From contig JAWKUI010000006.1 of assembly GCA_041398705.1 (NCBI GenBank), forward strand, positions 186,001 to 250,000: a stretch of DNA of 64,000 nucleotides. Reading direction: 5' to 3'. The DNA comes from NORP259 sp041398705. Lineage in GTDB: Bacteria > Planctomycetota > UBA1135 > GCA-002686595. The position numbers were made by a program, and so were the translations under genes. A model generated the notes under the pieces. The model ran no database searches and was not told where the DNA came from. It saw nothing but the letters and a program-made list of their open reading frames with translations. Every line of letters starts with the position of its first letter. The stretch's first letter is position 1. Positions 7,639 to 18,719 of the stretch are shown here, piece by piece.

Positions 7639-9597
7639 CTAAAGGGGAGGCCGCGGGCGATCGCTGCCCCACGGTTGCATCGGCTCGGGCAAGGGTCCGG
7701 CAAAAGCGTCTTCGTCCAGGATCCGATCCACGAGCTCGTGGCCGGTGGTCGCCGCCACCCGGCGCAGGTCCACCCGGAACTGTTCCAACTCGACCGCATC
7801 CCGATGGGCGGCCAGGCCCGCGCAGGCCTCCTGGATCGCCGCCCAGAGCAGCTCCGGGGGGACGGGCTTGCCCATAGATCCCAGCAGCATGCCGCGCGCC
7901 CCCATGCCTTCCTGCGCGTAACCCGCGAGCCGACCCAGCCGCAGCCAATCCGCGGGGCTGCCAGGTTCGTTCCGAACCAGGTCCGCGGCCAAGGCGCTGC
8001 GTTCGGGAACCGAGAGCATTCCGAGGGCCAGGCGCGCATCGAAGGCCCACTGCTGGACCCACGGGTCGGCATCCACATCCCGCAACCAACCCGCCAGGTC
8101 CGCTGCGAGTCCCATCCGCGCCAAGGCGCGCAGGCGACCGATGTCGCCCCCTCCGGCCAAGGCGATGGCGGTCAGCCGCTGCGTTGCCGCGCCGTCCCCC
8201 AAGCGCCAGGCCCAGACGGCCAGGATTTCGGGCGCCCAAAGTCCGGCTTCGGCCGGGGGCGCCTGGCCGAGGGCCAAGGCCTGGGCGAGCAGGCCGGCGT
8301 CCGCGGCCAATTGCCCGGTGGCGGGCAGCGGCGGGTAGGCGACCCGGTCCCCGGCGCCACCGTGGGCGGCCAGCAAAGCCAACGCCGCGCGCCGCAGGGC
8401 AGGATCGGCCTGGCCATTGCGCAACCACGTGCGGGCGCGCTCCAGGGTTTCGGGGGCCGGGGAGGGATGCCAGGTCAGGGCGCGCAACGCCAACCATTCG
8501 CGCAACGGAACCGGAGGCCCGTCACCGAACAGGATGGATTCGAAGTCCTCGCTGCCCCAGGGCAACACGCGCAAGGCCTGGGCCAGGTGCGCGAGTTGCC
8601 AATCGGGCCGAGGCGCTGCGGCGAAATAGTCGAGCGCGAGGCGGACGCCTTCGGCGCTGGTGAGCCATCCCGGAATGCGGTGTTCCGATACCGCCGCAAG
8701 CACGCCCGGCCAGTATTCACCGCGTCCCGCGCGGACCTCCGATTGCAGCCAAGCGACCGCGGCCGGCCAACCGCTTTGCGCCAAGGCCTGCATCGCATCG
8801 GTGGCGGCACCATCGCGCGCACACAACTCGAGCCAATCGACGAGCAACGCGGCGCCGCTTTCCGGAGTCGCGCTGCCCCGGGCGAGCATCACCAGGAAGC
8901 GCTTGCTCTCCCCCTCCGGATCCCCGTCCGCAAGGTCGCGCCAACCGAACAACCAGGCGCGCGCCCCGAGGTCGGATTCGGCCTGTTGCAGCACTTCGCG
9001 CAGATTGCCCCGCCATGCCGGACGGATCTCCCGGACGGCGGCGCGTCCTTCGAGCTTGCGTGCCGCGCGTGGATCGAGCACCAACGGAACGCCGAAGGCG
9101 TTGCTGTCGCGCAGGTCCCAGAAGCGCTGCGACAGGGGTTCCTCCCCGACACCCGCCGCCGCACTGCCGTACCAAAGTCGCTCCCCGCCCCGGCCGCGCA
9201 GCCCCGTAGGCCAATCGCGCTGGGGCAATCCCCCGCCGTTCAAGTCGGGATTCCACGCGAGGGCCTGTTCGAGCAGGGCCCGCCGGCCCACCTCCCGGAC
9301 TTCCGCCTGGGGCGCACGCACCAGCTCCACCGCGAGCGGAAAGAAGCGCGCATGGCCGGCCAGCACGTCCGCCAAAGCCCAACGCCCAGCCAGCCCCGCA
9401 TCCCTGAGCCAGGTTTCCAGCTCCGGAACCTGATCCGCTTCCAGGTTTCCCAGCAACCACGCCCGGGCCCCATCGCGGACCTGCGAAGCGGGGCTGTCGA
9501 GTCCGCGCAGGGCATCCACCAACCGTTCCTGGCCCGCCGCCGAGCCGGGCCCCGCGGTCCAGCCGATCCAAGCCAAGAGCAACAAGGCGACTCGCAT
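7639..9597 (-). CDS. Exported alpha-helical (HEAT-like) protein of unknown function
   Basis: A 652-residue protein with a clear signal peptide (MRVALLLLAWIGWTAG, cleavage near AAGQE). It is almost entirely made of short amphipathic helices rich in Leu, Ala and Trp, such as ALRGLDSPASQVRDGARAWL, as in HEAT or similar solenoids. No catalytic motif is visible. The start at 9597 is preferred to an in-frame ATG at 9606 because the latter lies inside a TAGCAT hexamer that sits 7 bases before 9597, a leaderless layout. The gene is divergent from the biotin carboxylase gene. A scaffold or envelope role is possible, and I assign no function. Confidence 0.65.
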   Translation of the reverse strand: MRVALLLLAWIGWTAGPGSAAGQERLVDALRGLDSPASQVRDGARAWLLGNLEADQVPELETWLRDAGLAGRWALADVLAGHARFFPLAVELVRAPQAEVREVGRRALLEQALAWNPDLNGGGLPQRDWPTGLRGRGGERLWYGSAAAGVGEEPLSQRFWDLRDSNAFGVPLVLDPRAARKLEGRAAVREIRPAWRGNLREVLQQAESDLGARAWLFGWRDLADGDPEGESKRFLVMLARGSATPESGAALLVDWLELCARDGAATDAMQALAQSGWPAAVAWLQSEVRAGRGEYWPGVLAAVSEHRIPGWLTSAEGVRLALDYFAAAPRPDWQLAHLAQALRVLPWGSEDFESILFGDGPPVPLREWLALRALTWHPSPAPETLERARTWLRNGQADPALRRAALALLAAHGGAGDRVAYPPLPATGQLAADAGLLAQALALGQAPPAEAGLWAPEILAVWAWRLGDGAATQRLTAIALAGGGDIGRLRALARMGLAADLAGWLRDVDADPWVQQWAFDARLALGMLSVPERSALAADLVRNEPGSPADWLRLGRLAGYAQEGMGARGMLLGSMGKPVPPELLWAAIQEACAGLAAHRDAVELEQFRVDLRRVAATTGHELVDRILDEDAFAGPLPEPMQPWGSDRPRPPL

Positions 9598-9604
9598 GCC
9601 GCCC

Positions 9605-9610
9605 ATGCTA
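9605..9610 (-). promoter_or_regulatory. Candidate -10 element, leaderless, of the exported helical protein gene
   Basis: On the minus strand TAGCAT is followed by GGGCGGC and then ATG (9597). The 7-base distance puts the transcription start at the start codon. The hexamer overlaps the alternative ATG at 9606 and so decides the start. Confidence 0.45.
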
Positions 9611-9799
9611 CCGCATGCGCCCCCCGGGCCGAACCGGGACCCCGCGATCCGGCGCCGGGGGAACGTCCAGCCCCCCATGTCCCGGAATGCGGCGCTCCGA
9701 TTCCCCCGGCTCCCGCCGCCGCTCGCCCGCCCCGTGGGGCCAGCCTCCAAGCCCGCGGAAGGCCCCGCGCGTGGGCTTGGGATTCATGGGCGCGGACAC

Positions 9800-9805
9800 T
9801 AGCCT
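9800..9805 (+). promoter_or_regulatory. Candidate -10 element of the acyl-CoA carboxylase operon
   Basis: TAGCCT is followed by 8 bases and then the ATG at 9814, so the transcript would be leaderless or nearly so. No Shine-Dalgarno sequence is visible before this ATG, in agreement with that. Confidence 0.4.
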
Positions 9806-9813
9806 ATGTGCCG

Positions 9814-11175
9814 ATGTTCAGGAAAATACTCATCGCCAACCGCGGAGAACCGGTGGTGCGCATCGCGCGCGCCGCCCACGCGCTCGGCATCGAATGCGTC
9901 GGGGTGGCCTCCGATGCGGACCGTGGCGCGTCTTGGCTCGGCTGCCTGGACGAAGTGGTGTACATCGGCGGCAAAGCGCCGCGCGAGAGTTACCTGCGCC
10001 TGGAGACGGTGGTCCAGGCGGCGGTGCAGACCGGTTGCGCCGGCGTGCACCCCGCGTGGGGTTTCCTCGCCGAGAACCCGCGTTTCGCCGCCCTTTGCGC
10101 GCAGCACGGATTGACGTTCATCGGCCCGAGCCCCCTGGTCATGCAACGCATGGCGCTGAAGTGGCCGGCGAAAGCTTCGATGGCGGCGGCGGGCCTGCCG
10201 TGCATTCCCGGCAGCCAGGGCTTGCTCGCGTCGATCGACGAGGGCCTCGAGGTGGCGGAACGCATCGGTTATCCGGTCATCGTCAAAGCCGATGCCGGCG
10301 GCGGGGGTCGCGGCATGCGCCGCATCGAAAACAAGGCCCACTTCGCGGACCAGTACCGCTCAGCCGCGGCCGAAGCCCAGGCGGCTTTCGGCAACGGCGC
10401 CCTGTATCTCGAACGCTACCTGAGCGGCGGCCGACACATCGAGTTCCAGGTGCTGACCGACAACTACGGCAACAGCGTGCACCTGTTCGAGCGGGATTGC
10501 TCGGTGCAGCGCAACCACCAGAAGCTCGTGGAAGAGGGTCCGAGCCCGGCCATCGCCGCGGACGAACGCGCCGCGATGGGCGCCAAGGTGGCGGAAGCCG
10601 CGCGCCGCATCGGCTACACCGGCGCTGGCACCGTGGAGTTCCTGCGCCGGGCGGACACCGGCGAATTGTGCTTCATGGAGATGAACACCCGCCTGCAGGT
10701 GGAACACTGCGTCAGCGAGATGATCACCGGCGTCGACATCGTCGCCGAACAGATCCGCATCGCCGCCGGCGAGCGACTCTCGGTGCGCCAAGAGGATCTG
10801 AAGATCGACGGGCACGCCATCGAGGTGCGCCTCAACGCCGAAGATCCGGAGCAGGGTTTCCGCCCCACCCCGGGCCAGCTCACCCGCTTCGAGATTCCGC
10901 TCGACCAGGGCCCCGGCACGGTGCGCCTCGATACGCACCTACAGGCGGGCGACACGATCAGTCCCTACTACGATTCGCTGCTCGCCAAGGTCATCGCCCA
11001 CGGCAAGAACCGCGCGGAAGCCATCGAAACCCTGGTGCGCACCCTGCGTGCCAGCACGATCGAAGGCGTGTCCAGCACCGCCGACCTGCACCTCGCCGTG
11101 CTGCAAAGCCCGCCATTCCAAAGCGGCGACTACGACACGTCCGCCATCCCCGGCTACTCCCCCCGCCCCGCCTGA
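9814..11175 (+). CDS. Biotin carboxylase subunit of an acyl-CoA carboxylase (AccC/PccA-like)
   Basis: A 453-residue ATP-grasp enzyme that carboxylates biotin with bicarbonate and ATP. It opens with FRKILIANRGE, has the ATP-binding glycine loop KADAGGGGRGMR at residues 158-169, RHIEFQVLTDN, ERDCSVQRNHQKLVEE, and the Mg-binding and catalytic EMNTRLQVEH. Its length equals a stand-alone AccC (about 450), with no fused biotin carrier. The carrier is instead on the C-terminus of the next gene product, 3 bases downstream, so the two form one enzyme. Small departures from AccC (GEPVVR for GEIALR, HPAWGFL for HPGYGFL) point to a branch separate from housekeeping acetyl-CoA carboxylase. The acyl substrate is unknown. 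Confidence 0.9.
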   Translation: MFRKILIANRGEPVVRIARAAHALGIECVGVASDADRGASWLGCLDEVVYIGGKAPRESYLRLETVVQAAVQTGCAGVHPAWGFLAENPRFAALCAQHGLTFIGPSPLVMQRMALKWPAKASMAAAGLPCIPGSQGLLASIDEGLEVAERIGYPVIVKADAGGGGRGMRRIENKAHFADQYRSAAAEAQAAFGNGALYLERYLSGGRHIEFQVLTDNYGNSVHLFERDCSVQRNHQKLVEEGPSPAIAADERAAMGAKVAEAARRIGYTGAGTVEFLRRADTGELCFMEMNTRLQVEHCVSEMITGVDIVAEQIRIAAGERLSVRQEDLKIDGHAIEVRLNAEDPEQGFRPTPGQLTRFEIPLDQGPGTVRLDTHLQAGDTISPYYDSLLAKVIAHGKNRAEAIETLVRTLRASTIEGVSSTADLHLAVLQSPPFQSGDYDTSAIPGYSPRPA

Positions 11176-11178
11176 ACC

Positions 11179-13485
<2,307 letters not shown>

Positions 13486-13487
13486 CG

Positions 13488-14141
13488 ATGAAGAAGGCGG
13501 AGAAGGCGTTGCGCATCGCGCAGATCCTGGACGAGCTCTATCCGGAGCCGCCGATTCCGCTCGATCACTCCGATGCCTTCACCCTGCTGATCGCGGTCCT
13601 GCTGTCCGCGCAGACCACGGACAAGAAGGTCAACGAAGTCACGCCAGCGCTGTTCCGGCTCGGGCCCACCCCGGAGCACATGGCGGCCTTGAGCGAGGCG
13701 CAGATCCTGGAGTGCATCCGCGTGCTCGGGCTGGCCCCCACCAAGGCCAAAAACGTTCGCAAGCTGGCGCAATTGCTCGTCGAGCGCCACGGCGGCCAGG
13801 TGCCGCGCACGTTCGAGGAACTCGAAGCCCTGCCCGGCGTGGGCCACAAGACCGCCAGCGTGGTGATGGCCCAGGCCTTTGGCGTGCCAGCGTTTCCGGT
13901 CGACACCCACATCCACCGGCTGGCGGCCCGCTGGGGCCTTTCGGACGGGAGCAACGTCGAGCGTACCGAACGAGACCTGAAAGCCGCCTTCCCGCGCGAA
14001 ATCTGGAACCGGCTGCACTTGCAAATCATCTACTTTGGTCGAGAACACTGTCCTGCCCGGGGTCACGACCTGGACCACTGCCCCATCTGCAGTTTCGCCG
14101 CAACCCAGAAGCGCAAACGCGAGGAATCGCGCAGCCGCTAA
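13488..14141 (+). CDS. nth: Endonuclease III (DNA glycosylase/AP lyase) with incomplete Fe-S motif
   Basis: A 217-residue helix-hairpin-helix glycosylase for oxidised pyrimidines in base-excision repair. The hairpin LPGVGHKTASVV holds catalytic Lys121, and FPVDTHIHRL holds Asp139, the two residues essential for glycosylase/lyase chemistry. The C-terminal cluster region has only three cysteines, 188, 198 and 201 (CX9CX2C), and the protein ends without the fourth found in E. coli Nth (CX6CX2CX5C). Histidines at 187, 193 and 197 lie among them. It either uses a non-Cys ligand or lacks the 4Fe-4S cluster. The gene starts 2 bases after the carboxyltransferase stop and is followed 4 bases later by cyaY, so all four genes look co-transcribed. 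Confidence 0.9.
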   Translation: MKKAEKALRIAQILDELYPEPPIPLDHSDAFTLLIAVLLSAQTTDKKVNEVTPALFRLGPTPEHMAALSEAQILECIRVLGLAPTKAKNVRKLAQLLVERHGGQVPRTFEELEALPGVGHKTASVVMAQAFGVPAFPVDTHIHRLAARWGLSDGSNVERTERDLKAAFPREIWNRLHLQIIYFGREHCPARGHDLDHCPICSFAATQKRKREESRSR

Positions 14142-14145
14142 CCCG

Positions 14146-14469
14146 ATGGATCGCTCCCAGTTTCTCACCCTCGCCGACGAATGCCTCGAACAGGTGGCCT
14201 CCTGGCTCGAGGACTTCGACCCCGATGAAGTCGACTTTGCCACCACCGATGGCGTGGTCACGCTCGAGTTCCCCGGCCGGATCAAGTACGTGCTCAACCG
14301 CCAGGCCGCCAGCAGCCAGATGTGGTTCGCCGCCGGCGCACACGCGTGGCACTACGATTGGGACGGCAGCGCCTGGCGTTGCGACCGCGATGGGCACGGA
14401 TTGCTGCAGCGCATCCAGGACGAAGTCGGCACGCGCATCGGTCGCCCTGTGACGGGCCTCGCGTCCTAG
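14146..14469 (+). CDS. cyaY: Frataxin homologue CyaY (iron donor/regulator of Fe-S assembly)
   Basis: A 107-residue protein that aligns along its length with CyaY. It has an acidic first helix (LADECLEQVASWLEDFDPDEV), strands VVTLEFPGRIKYVLNRQAA and SQMWFAAGAHAWHYDW, then WRCDRDG and a final helix. Frataxins bind iron on the acidic helix and modulate cysteine desulfurase in Fe-S cluster assembly. A desulfurase gene lies 11 kb upstream and an Fe-S-type glycosylase gene immediately before it. The start ATG lies 4 bases after nth. Its stop codon overlaps by four bases the stop of the convergent minus-strand gene. Bacterial CyaY is best known from proteobacteria. Confidence 0.85.
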   Translation: MDRSQFLTLADECLEQVASWLEDFDPDEVDFATTDGVVTLEFPGRIKYVLNRQAASSQMWFAAGAHAWHYDWDGSAWRCDRDGHGLLQRIQDEVGTRIGRPVTGLAS

Positions 14470-16676
14470 CGCCCGGGGTCAGGGGTCTGCGTCGGATCGT
14501 GCCAGCGCAGGTCCTTCAGGCTACCGAGCAAAGCTTTGCCCTTGTCCATCGAAAGCACCAGCGAGAGCGGCGGGCGCAGTTGCCCGAGGGTCATCTGAAC
14601 CAGGCCGCTGGCCAGGTCGATCGAACCCTGCAGATTGCCCACGGGGAAACCGGCCAGTTCGTAGGACACGGTGTTGCCCTTGACCTGGAAGCGGGTCTCG
14701 CCCACCTCTTCGCCGAGCAGCGTATCGTCCCGGAGCCAAGCCACCTGCCAAGGAGCCGCGATCTCGTACTCGAGCTCGCCCGGCACGAAACTCAGTTCGC
14801 CTTGGTCGAGTTTCCAACCGCCGGCTTCCCGCTTCCACGCGAGGTCGGTGTACTCGAGCACGCTATGCACGCTGTCCGCGGGAGACCCGGGTTCGGGTCG
14901 AAGATCCGCGAACCAGGGCAGGAACGGCGCCAAAAGCACCGAGTACACGCCGGCTTTGCCGCCAACCGGGAGTACCAACGAGCCGGGCATGCCGGGCAAC
15001 GACCAGATGCGGTCCTGCGCCACGCACAGGTCCACTTCCGATTGCAGGCTGGAGCCGCGCACTTGCAACTGCCAGCCTTCCGAGGCCCCGCCGGGCGCGT
15101 CCTGGAACTCACGCGCGGTCAGTTCGATGCTGCAGGCCTTGCCGAGGATGGCGGCGGCATCCGCGGTCCAGGCCGGCCCGATACGCGGGAAGAAGCTGGT
15201 CGGGGCGCTAAGCAGGGCCAGGTGCTCGACCGCGGGCTGCAGCCACGGATAGGGCCGCTCGGTGCTCCACGACATGCGCAGCATCGGGGTCAACAGCTCG
15301 CCGAGGTTGGACGCGAGTTCGAATCCCAACGCCGCGTCCACCCCGCGCATGCGCGCCTCCGACGACTTCGTCTCGAGCATGCCCTGGCCGCGCCCTTCGG
15401 TCGCGGACCAGTTCCATTTCATGTCCAAGTTGCCCAGGGGCAGGCGCCCATTGGCACCCACTTCCCGCGACTCCAGGCTGAGGCGCGTCGTGTTCTCCAC
15501 CGTCAGGTCGAAGTCGCTGGCCGCGAAGAACCCTTCCACCAGCGAGAGGTCCGGCCGCCGCGGAACCCGGTGAGAAACGAGGTTGTTCAGGCGCACGCGC
15601 CACAGCTGCAGCCCCTCTTCCTCCCACGCGAGGTTGAGCCCGCGCACCGCAGAGGGCCAGGAGTCGCACAACATGCCGAGCAGGGCGCTGAGGGCCAGGT
15701 GGCTATGCATCACCTGCAACTCGCAGGTGTGTTCGGGCAATTGGGTCAGGGTCCGACCGTCGAAGCTGCCGTCGAAGGCCATGCCGAACGCGCCGGTCTG
15801 GCCGAGCTCCAAGCGCACCGCCAGGGGCCCCTCGGGCGCCCCTCCCTTTTGCCCCAGGTGCAGGGTCAGCTTCACGCGCGGCCCGCAGATGTTCGGCAGG
15901 GATTCGGGCATGCCAAGCAAGGTTCCGAGCCAGGCGCTCGGGCCTTCGAGGGTCAATTCGCCGACCAGGCTGCCCAAGGCAAACCCCTCTCCCATGCCCT
16001 GCCAATCGAACTGGCCGTGCACCTCCCCAGAATCCGCAAAGGTTCCGTCGAGTTCGAAGTGCGCCGCGCCCTGCGGCATCCAGCTCAACTTGAAGTCGGT
16101 GTCGCGCAGTTCCCCTTGCACACCGTTGCCGCGTTCATCGGCCAGGACCAGCCGATCGACGTGCCCCTGGTACTCCACGGCGCGACCCAGCAATTCCCCG
16201 AGCAGCAGGCTGCCCCCGTTGCCCGCGCTGCGCAGGGCCAACTGCGAGAGCAACCGTACCGCGCCCGCCGCGTCGAAACCCAGGTGCAATTCGCTGAGTT
16301 GCAGCGAGGCTTTCGCCGGCAGCAGGTGGTCGCCGTGCCATGCGGAGTCGAAAAGCGCCGGCACCTCGAGGTCGCCCGCGGCCAGGGTCGTGCCATCCCC
16401 CGACTTCAATCGCAGCCCCTCGATGCGGCTCGGCTCGTTCCAACGCAAGCGGGACGAATCGTGTTCGAGCAGGCCCACGATGCGGTCGTTCAACGCGCGG
16501 AAACGCGAGCGCGTCACCGACGGACCGAGCATCGATTCGCCCAGGCCCCAGACGCCAAACGCCGCCCCGAGCACCAGGCACACCAACGACAAGCCGATCC
16601 AGGCGAGGGTCCGGCCGAAGGAATGGCCGGGGTCGCCCGAAGGGGTTTGCAGGGTGGAGATTTCCGTGGTGCTCAT
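14466..16676 (-). CDS. Large membrane-anchored protein of unknown function (AsmA-like repeats suspected)
   Basis: A 736-residue protein with an N-terminal membrane segment (about residues 21-43, LAWIGLSLVCLVLGAAFGVW) and then a long beta-rich region with no catalytic motif. Repeated stretches such as ELHLGFDAAGAVRLLSQLAL, FELDGTFADSGEVHGQFDW and LAVRLELGQTGAFGMAFDG have the look of AsmA/TamB-type lipid-transport repeats. That assignment is by eye and weak. It starts 25 bases after algH on the same strand, so it is probably the last gene of the trmL-rlmD-algH unit. Its stop codon overlaps the cyaY stop. The start ATG is chosen because an upstream in-frame extension would run back into the algH coding region. 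Confidence 0.6.
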   Translation of the reverse strand: MSTTEISTLQTPSGDPGHSFGRTLAWIGLSLVCLVLGAAFGVWGLGESMLGPSVTRSRFRALNDRIVGLLEHDSSRLRWNEPSRIEGLRLKSGDGTTLAAGDLEVPALFDSAWHGDHLLPAKASLQLSELHLGFDAAGAVRLLSQLALRSAGNGGSLLLGELLGRAVEYQGHVDRLVLADERGNGVQGELRDTDFKLSWMPQGAAHFELDGTFADSGEVHGQFDWQGMGEGFALGSLVGELTLEGPSAWLGTLLGMPESLPNICGPRVKLTLHLGQKGGAPEGPLAVRLELGQTGAFGMAFDGSFDGRTLTQLPEHTCELQVMHSHLALSALLGMLCDSWPSAVRGLNLAWEEEGLQLWRVRLNNLVSHRVPRRPDLSLVEGFFAASDFDLTVENTTRLSLESREVGANGRLPLGNLDMKWNWSATEGRGQGMLETKSSEARMRGVDAALGFELASNLGELLTPMLRMSWSTERPYPWLQPAVEHLALLSAPTSFFPRIGPAWTADAAAILGKACSIELTAREFQDAPGGASEGWQLQVRGSSLQSEVDLCVAQDRIWSLPGMPGSLVLPVGGKAGVYSVLLAPFLPWFADLRPEPGSPADSVHSVLEYTDLAWKREAGGWKLDQGELSFVPGELEYEIAAPWQVAWLRDDTLLGEEVGETRFQVKGNTVSYELAGFPVGNLQGSIDLASGLVQMTLGQLRPPLSLVLSMDKGKALLGSLKDLRWHDPTQTPDPGR

Positions 16677-16701
16677 GCCACGCCCGGGAGAGTGCGGGCG
16701 G

Positions 16702-17292
16702 TCAATTCCAATTGGGGTCGGGGGGCTGCTGCGCGAGGAATTCGCCGCCTTGGCCTTGGGATCGCAGAACCTGACGCCAGAGCTGTTCGCGGGGCTGCCC
16801 CGAATATTCAAAACACCAGGCCGGGGATGGCGCAAGCACCACCCACGAGCCCTCTTGCAATTCCCGTTCGAGCTGCCCGGCCCCCCAGCCAGAATAGCCC
16901 ACGAACAGGGTCAGATCGCCCTCCAGGCCCTCTGGCTCGCGCAGGCAGGCGGCCAGGGCTTCGAACTCACCCCCGAGCCACAGCCCGGGATACAGCTCGA
17001 CCCCGCCCGGGATGCGCCCGGGCAGGCGGTGCAGGAAGTGCACCTGATCGCGCCCGACGGGACCGCCGGAGAAGATCGGTAGTTCGCATTCCTCGATGCC
17101 CCCGCGCCCCGACAACAGATCTCCCGCGACGAAACCGGTGGCATCCCCCAGCACGAATCCCATCGCCCCTTGTTCGCCCACCGCCGCCATCAACACCACC
17201 GTGTGCATGAAGTTGGGGTCCAGCAGGTTCGGCATGGACACCAACAGCGATCCCGATTGCAGCGGCAGGTTGTCGGGGGCGGAATCGGTCAT
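16702..17292 (-). CDS. YqgE/AlgH family protein (UPF0301)
   Basis: A 196-residue member of the YqgE/AlgH family. The N-terminal SGSLLVSMPNLLDPNFMHTV is the family signature, followed by GAMGFVLGD, FSGGPVGRDQVHFLH and LFVGYSGWGAGQLERELQEG. The family is widespread, with a known fold but no established biochemical role. An older link of AlgH to alginate regulation is not a general function. The start codon overlaps the stop of rlmD as ATGA, so translation is probably coupled. Confidence 0.9.
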   Translation of the reverse strand: MTDSAPDNLPLQSGSLLVSMPNLLDPNFMHTVVLMAAVGEQGAMGFVLGDATGFVAGDLLSGRGGIEECELPIFSGGPVGRDQVHFLHRLPGRIPGGVELYPGLWLGGEFEALAACLREPEGLEGDLTLFVGYSGWGAGQLERELQEGSWVVLAPSPAWCFEYSGQPREQLWRQVLRSQGQGGEFLAQQPPDPNWN

Positions 17293-18719
17293 CGGCGACG
17301 CTCCAGGGTGAGCACACATTCTACATGGGGCGTGTGCGGGAAGAGGTCTAAAGGCCGGACCCGTACCAGTTCCCATCCCAGGGCGGCCAGCACGGCCACG
17401 TCCGCGGCCCCCTTGTCCACATTGCAGGACACATACACGAGCCGCTGGCTGCCCAGGCCGTCGATCAGGGGCAGCACCTTGGGATGCAATCCCGCCCGCG
17501 GCGGATCCACGATCAGCACGTCCGGCGGCGGCCCCGCCCAATTCGGCAGGGTCTCGAGCACATCCCCTTCCAGGAACGTGGCCTGGACATCGGGCCGCTG
17601 GCGCGCGTTCTCGCGGGCGTCGGCCACCGATGAAGACACTTGCTCCAAACCCAGCAACTCGCCCCCCGCTGGGGTCACGCACAGTCCAAGGATGCCCGTG
17701 CCGCAGTAGAGGTCGAGCACGCGCCGGCCGGGGCTCTCCCCGACCTCCTCGCGCACCACCCGCAACAGGTTCTCCGCCGCCAACGTGTTGGTCTGAAAGA
17801 AACTCGTGGGCCGGATGCGGAAGGTCTGGTCGAGCAGGCGCTCTTCGATGGAGCCCGGCCCCACCAATACGTGGTCCACCTCGCCGATAGCCACGCTCGC
17901 CGGCCGCGTATTCACGCCGTGCACGAAGGTCGTGACTTCGGGGTGCGCCGCGCACCAGGTGCGCGCGAATTCGGGAATCGCCTGCACACCCTCCTGATCG
18001 CTGGTCACGAGGTACACGAGGATCTGTCCGGTGTGTTTTCCGTTCCGCAGCACCACGTGCCGCAACAAACCGGAGTGATCCTTCACATCCCAAGCGGAAA
18101 GACCCGCGGCGCGCGCCGCGTCGCGCAGGGAGACGAGCAACCGGTCCGCGCCTTCGAACGCGATGTGGCATTCGCGCACATCGAGCACCTTGTCGTGGCG
18201 GAAGGGCACGTGCAGACCGGCTGCAAACCCCTGGTCCGCGTCCGCCGCTTCCCCCGGCTCCACCCAGCGGCGCGTGCCGAAGGTGAACTCCATCTTGTTG
18301 CGGTAGTGGAACGGATCCGCCATGCCGATCACTTCGTCCACCGCGCAGGTGACCCCGGCCCCCGCGAGGGCGCGCTGCACCGCGCCGCGCAGTTCCACGA
18401 GCTGCTGGCCGTAGGAAAGGTGCTGGAAGGCGCAGCCGCCGCAGGTGCCGAAGTGCGGGCAGCGGGGCTGGGCCGCGTGCGGACCAGGGTCCAGAACTTC
18501 GAGGGCACGCGCGTCGAGGCGGGCACCGCGGCGGCGCACGACTTGCACGCGCAAGGTCGCCCCGGGCTGGCCATGGCGCACGAGCACGGTGAACCGACCA
18601 AAGGGCGGCCAATCGATCTCCCCCACGCCTTGGCCCTTGCGGTCGAGTCGTTCGAGGGTCACGACGAATTCGTCGTCGCGCCGCGGCTTGCGGCCCGCGC
18701 CGGTGGATTCAGTCTGCAT
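17289..18719 (-). CDS. rlmD: 23S rRNA (uracil-5-)-methyltransferase, RumA/RlmD family
   Basis: A 476-residue SAM-dependent RNA m5U methyltransferase. An N-terminal TRAM-like segment (about 15-75) is followed by the Fe-S cysteines 87, 93 and 96 (CPHFGTCGGC) and probably 184. The substrate region has YRNKMEFTFG, the SAM motif is VLDLYCGTGILGL, and DPPRAGL precedes the catalytic cysteine in VSCNVDKG (Cys432). RlmD and RlmCD types cannot be separated by eye, so the target uridine is uncertain. It overlaps trmL by 11 bases and algH by 4, making an RNA-modification pair under one promoter. Confidence 0.88.
   Translation of the reverse strand: MQTESTGAGRKPRRDDEFVVTLERLDRKGQGVGEIDWPPFGRFTVLVRHGQPGATLRVQVVRRRGARLDARALEVLDPGPHAAQPRCPHFGTCGGCAFQHLSYGQQLVELRGAVQRALAGAGVTCAVDEVIGMADPFHYRNKMEFTFGTRRWVEPGEAADADQGFAAGLHVPFRHDKVLDVRECHIAFEGADRLLVSLRDAARAAGLSAWDVKDHSGLLRHVVLRNGKHTGQILVYLVTSDQEGVQAIPEFARTWCAAHPEVTTFVHGVNTRPASVAIGEVDHVLVGPGSIEERLLDQTFRIRPTSFFQTNTLAAENLLRVVREEVGESPGRRVLDLYCGTGILGLCVTPAGGELLGLEQVSSSVADARENARQRPDVQATFLEGDVLETLPNWAGPPPDVLIVDPPRAGLHPKVLPLIDGLGSQRLVYVSCNVDKGAADVAVLAALGWELVRVRPLDLFPHTPHVECVLTLERRR

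Noticed and set aside
6775..9813. N-terminal extension of the biotin carboxylase frame by about 1000 residues
   Set aside because: The extension is antisense to two minus-strand genes and has no domain. The family N-terminus starts exactly at 9814.
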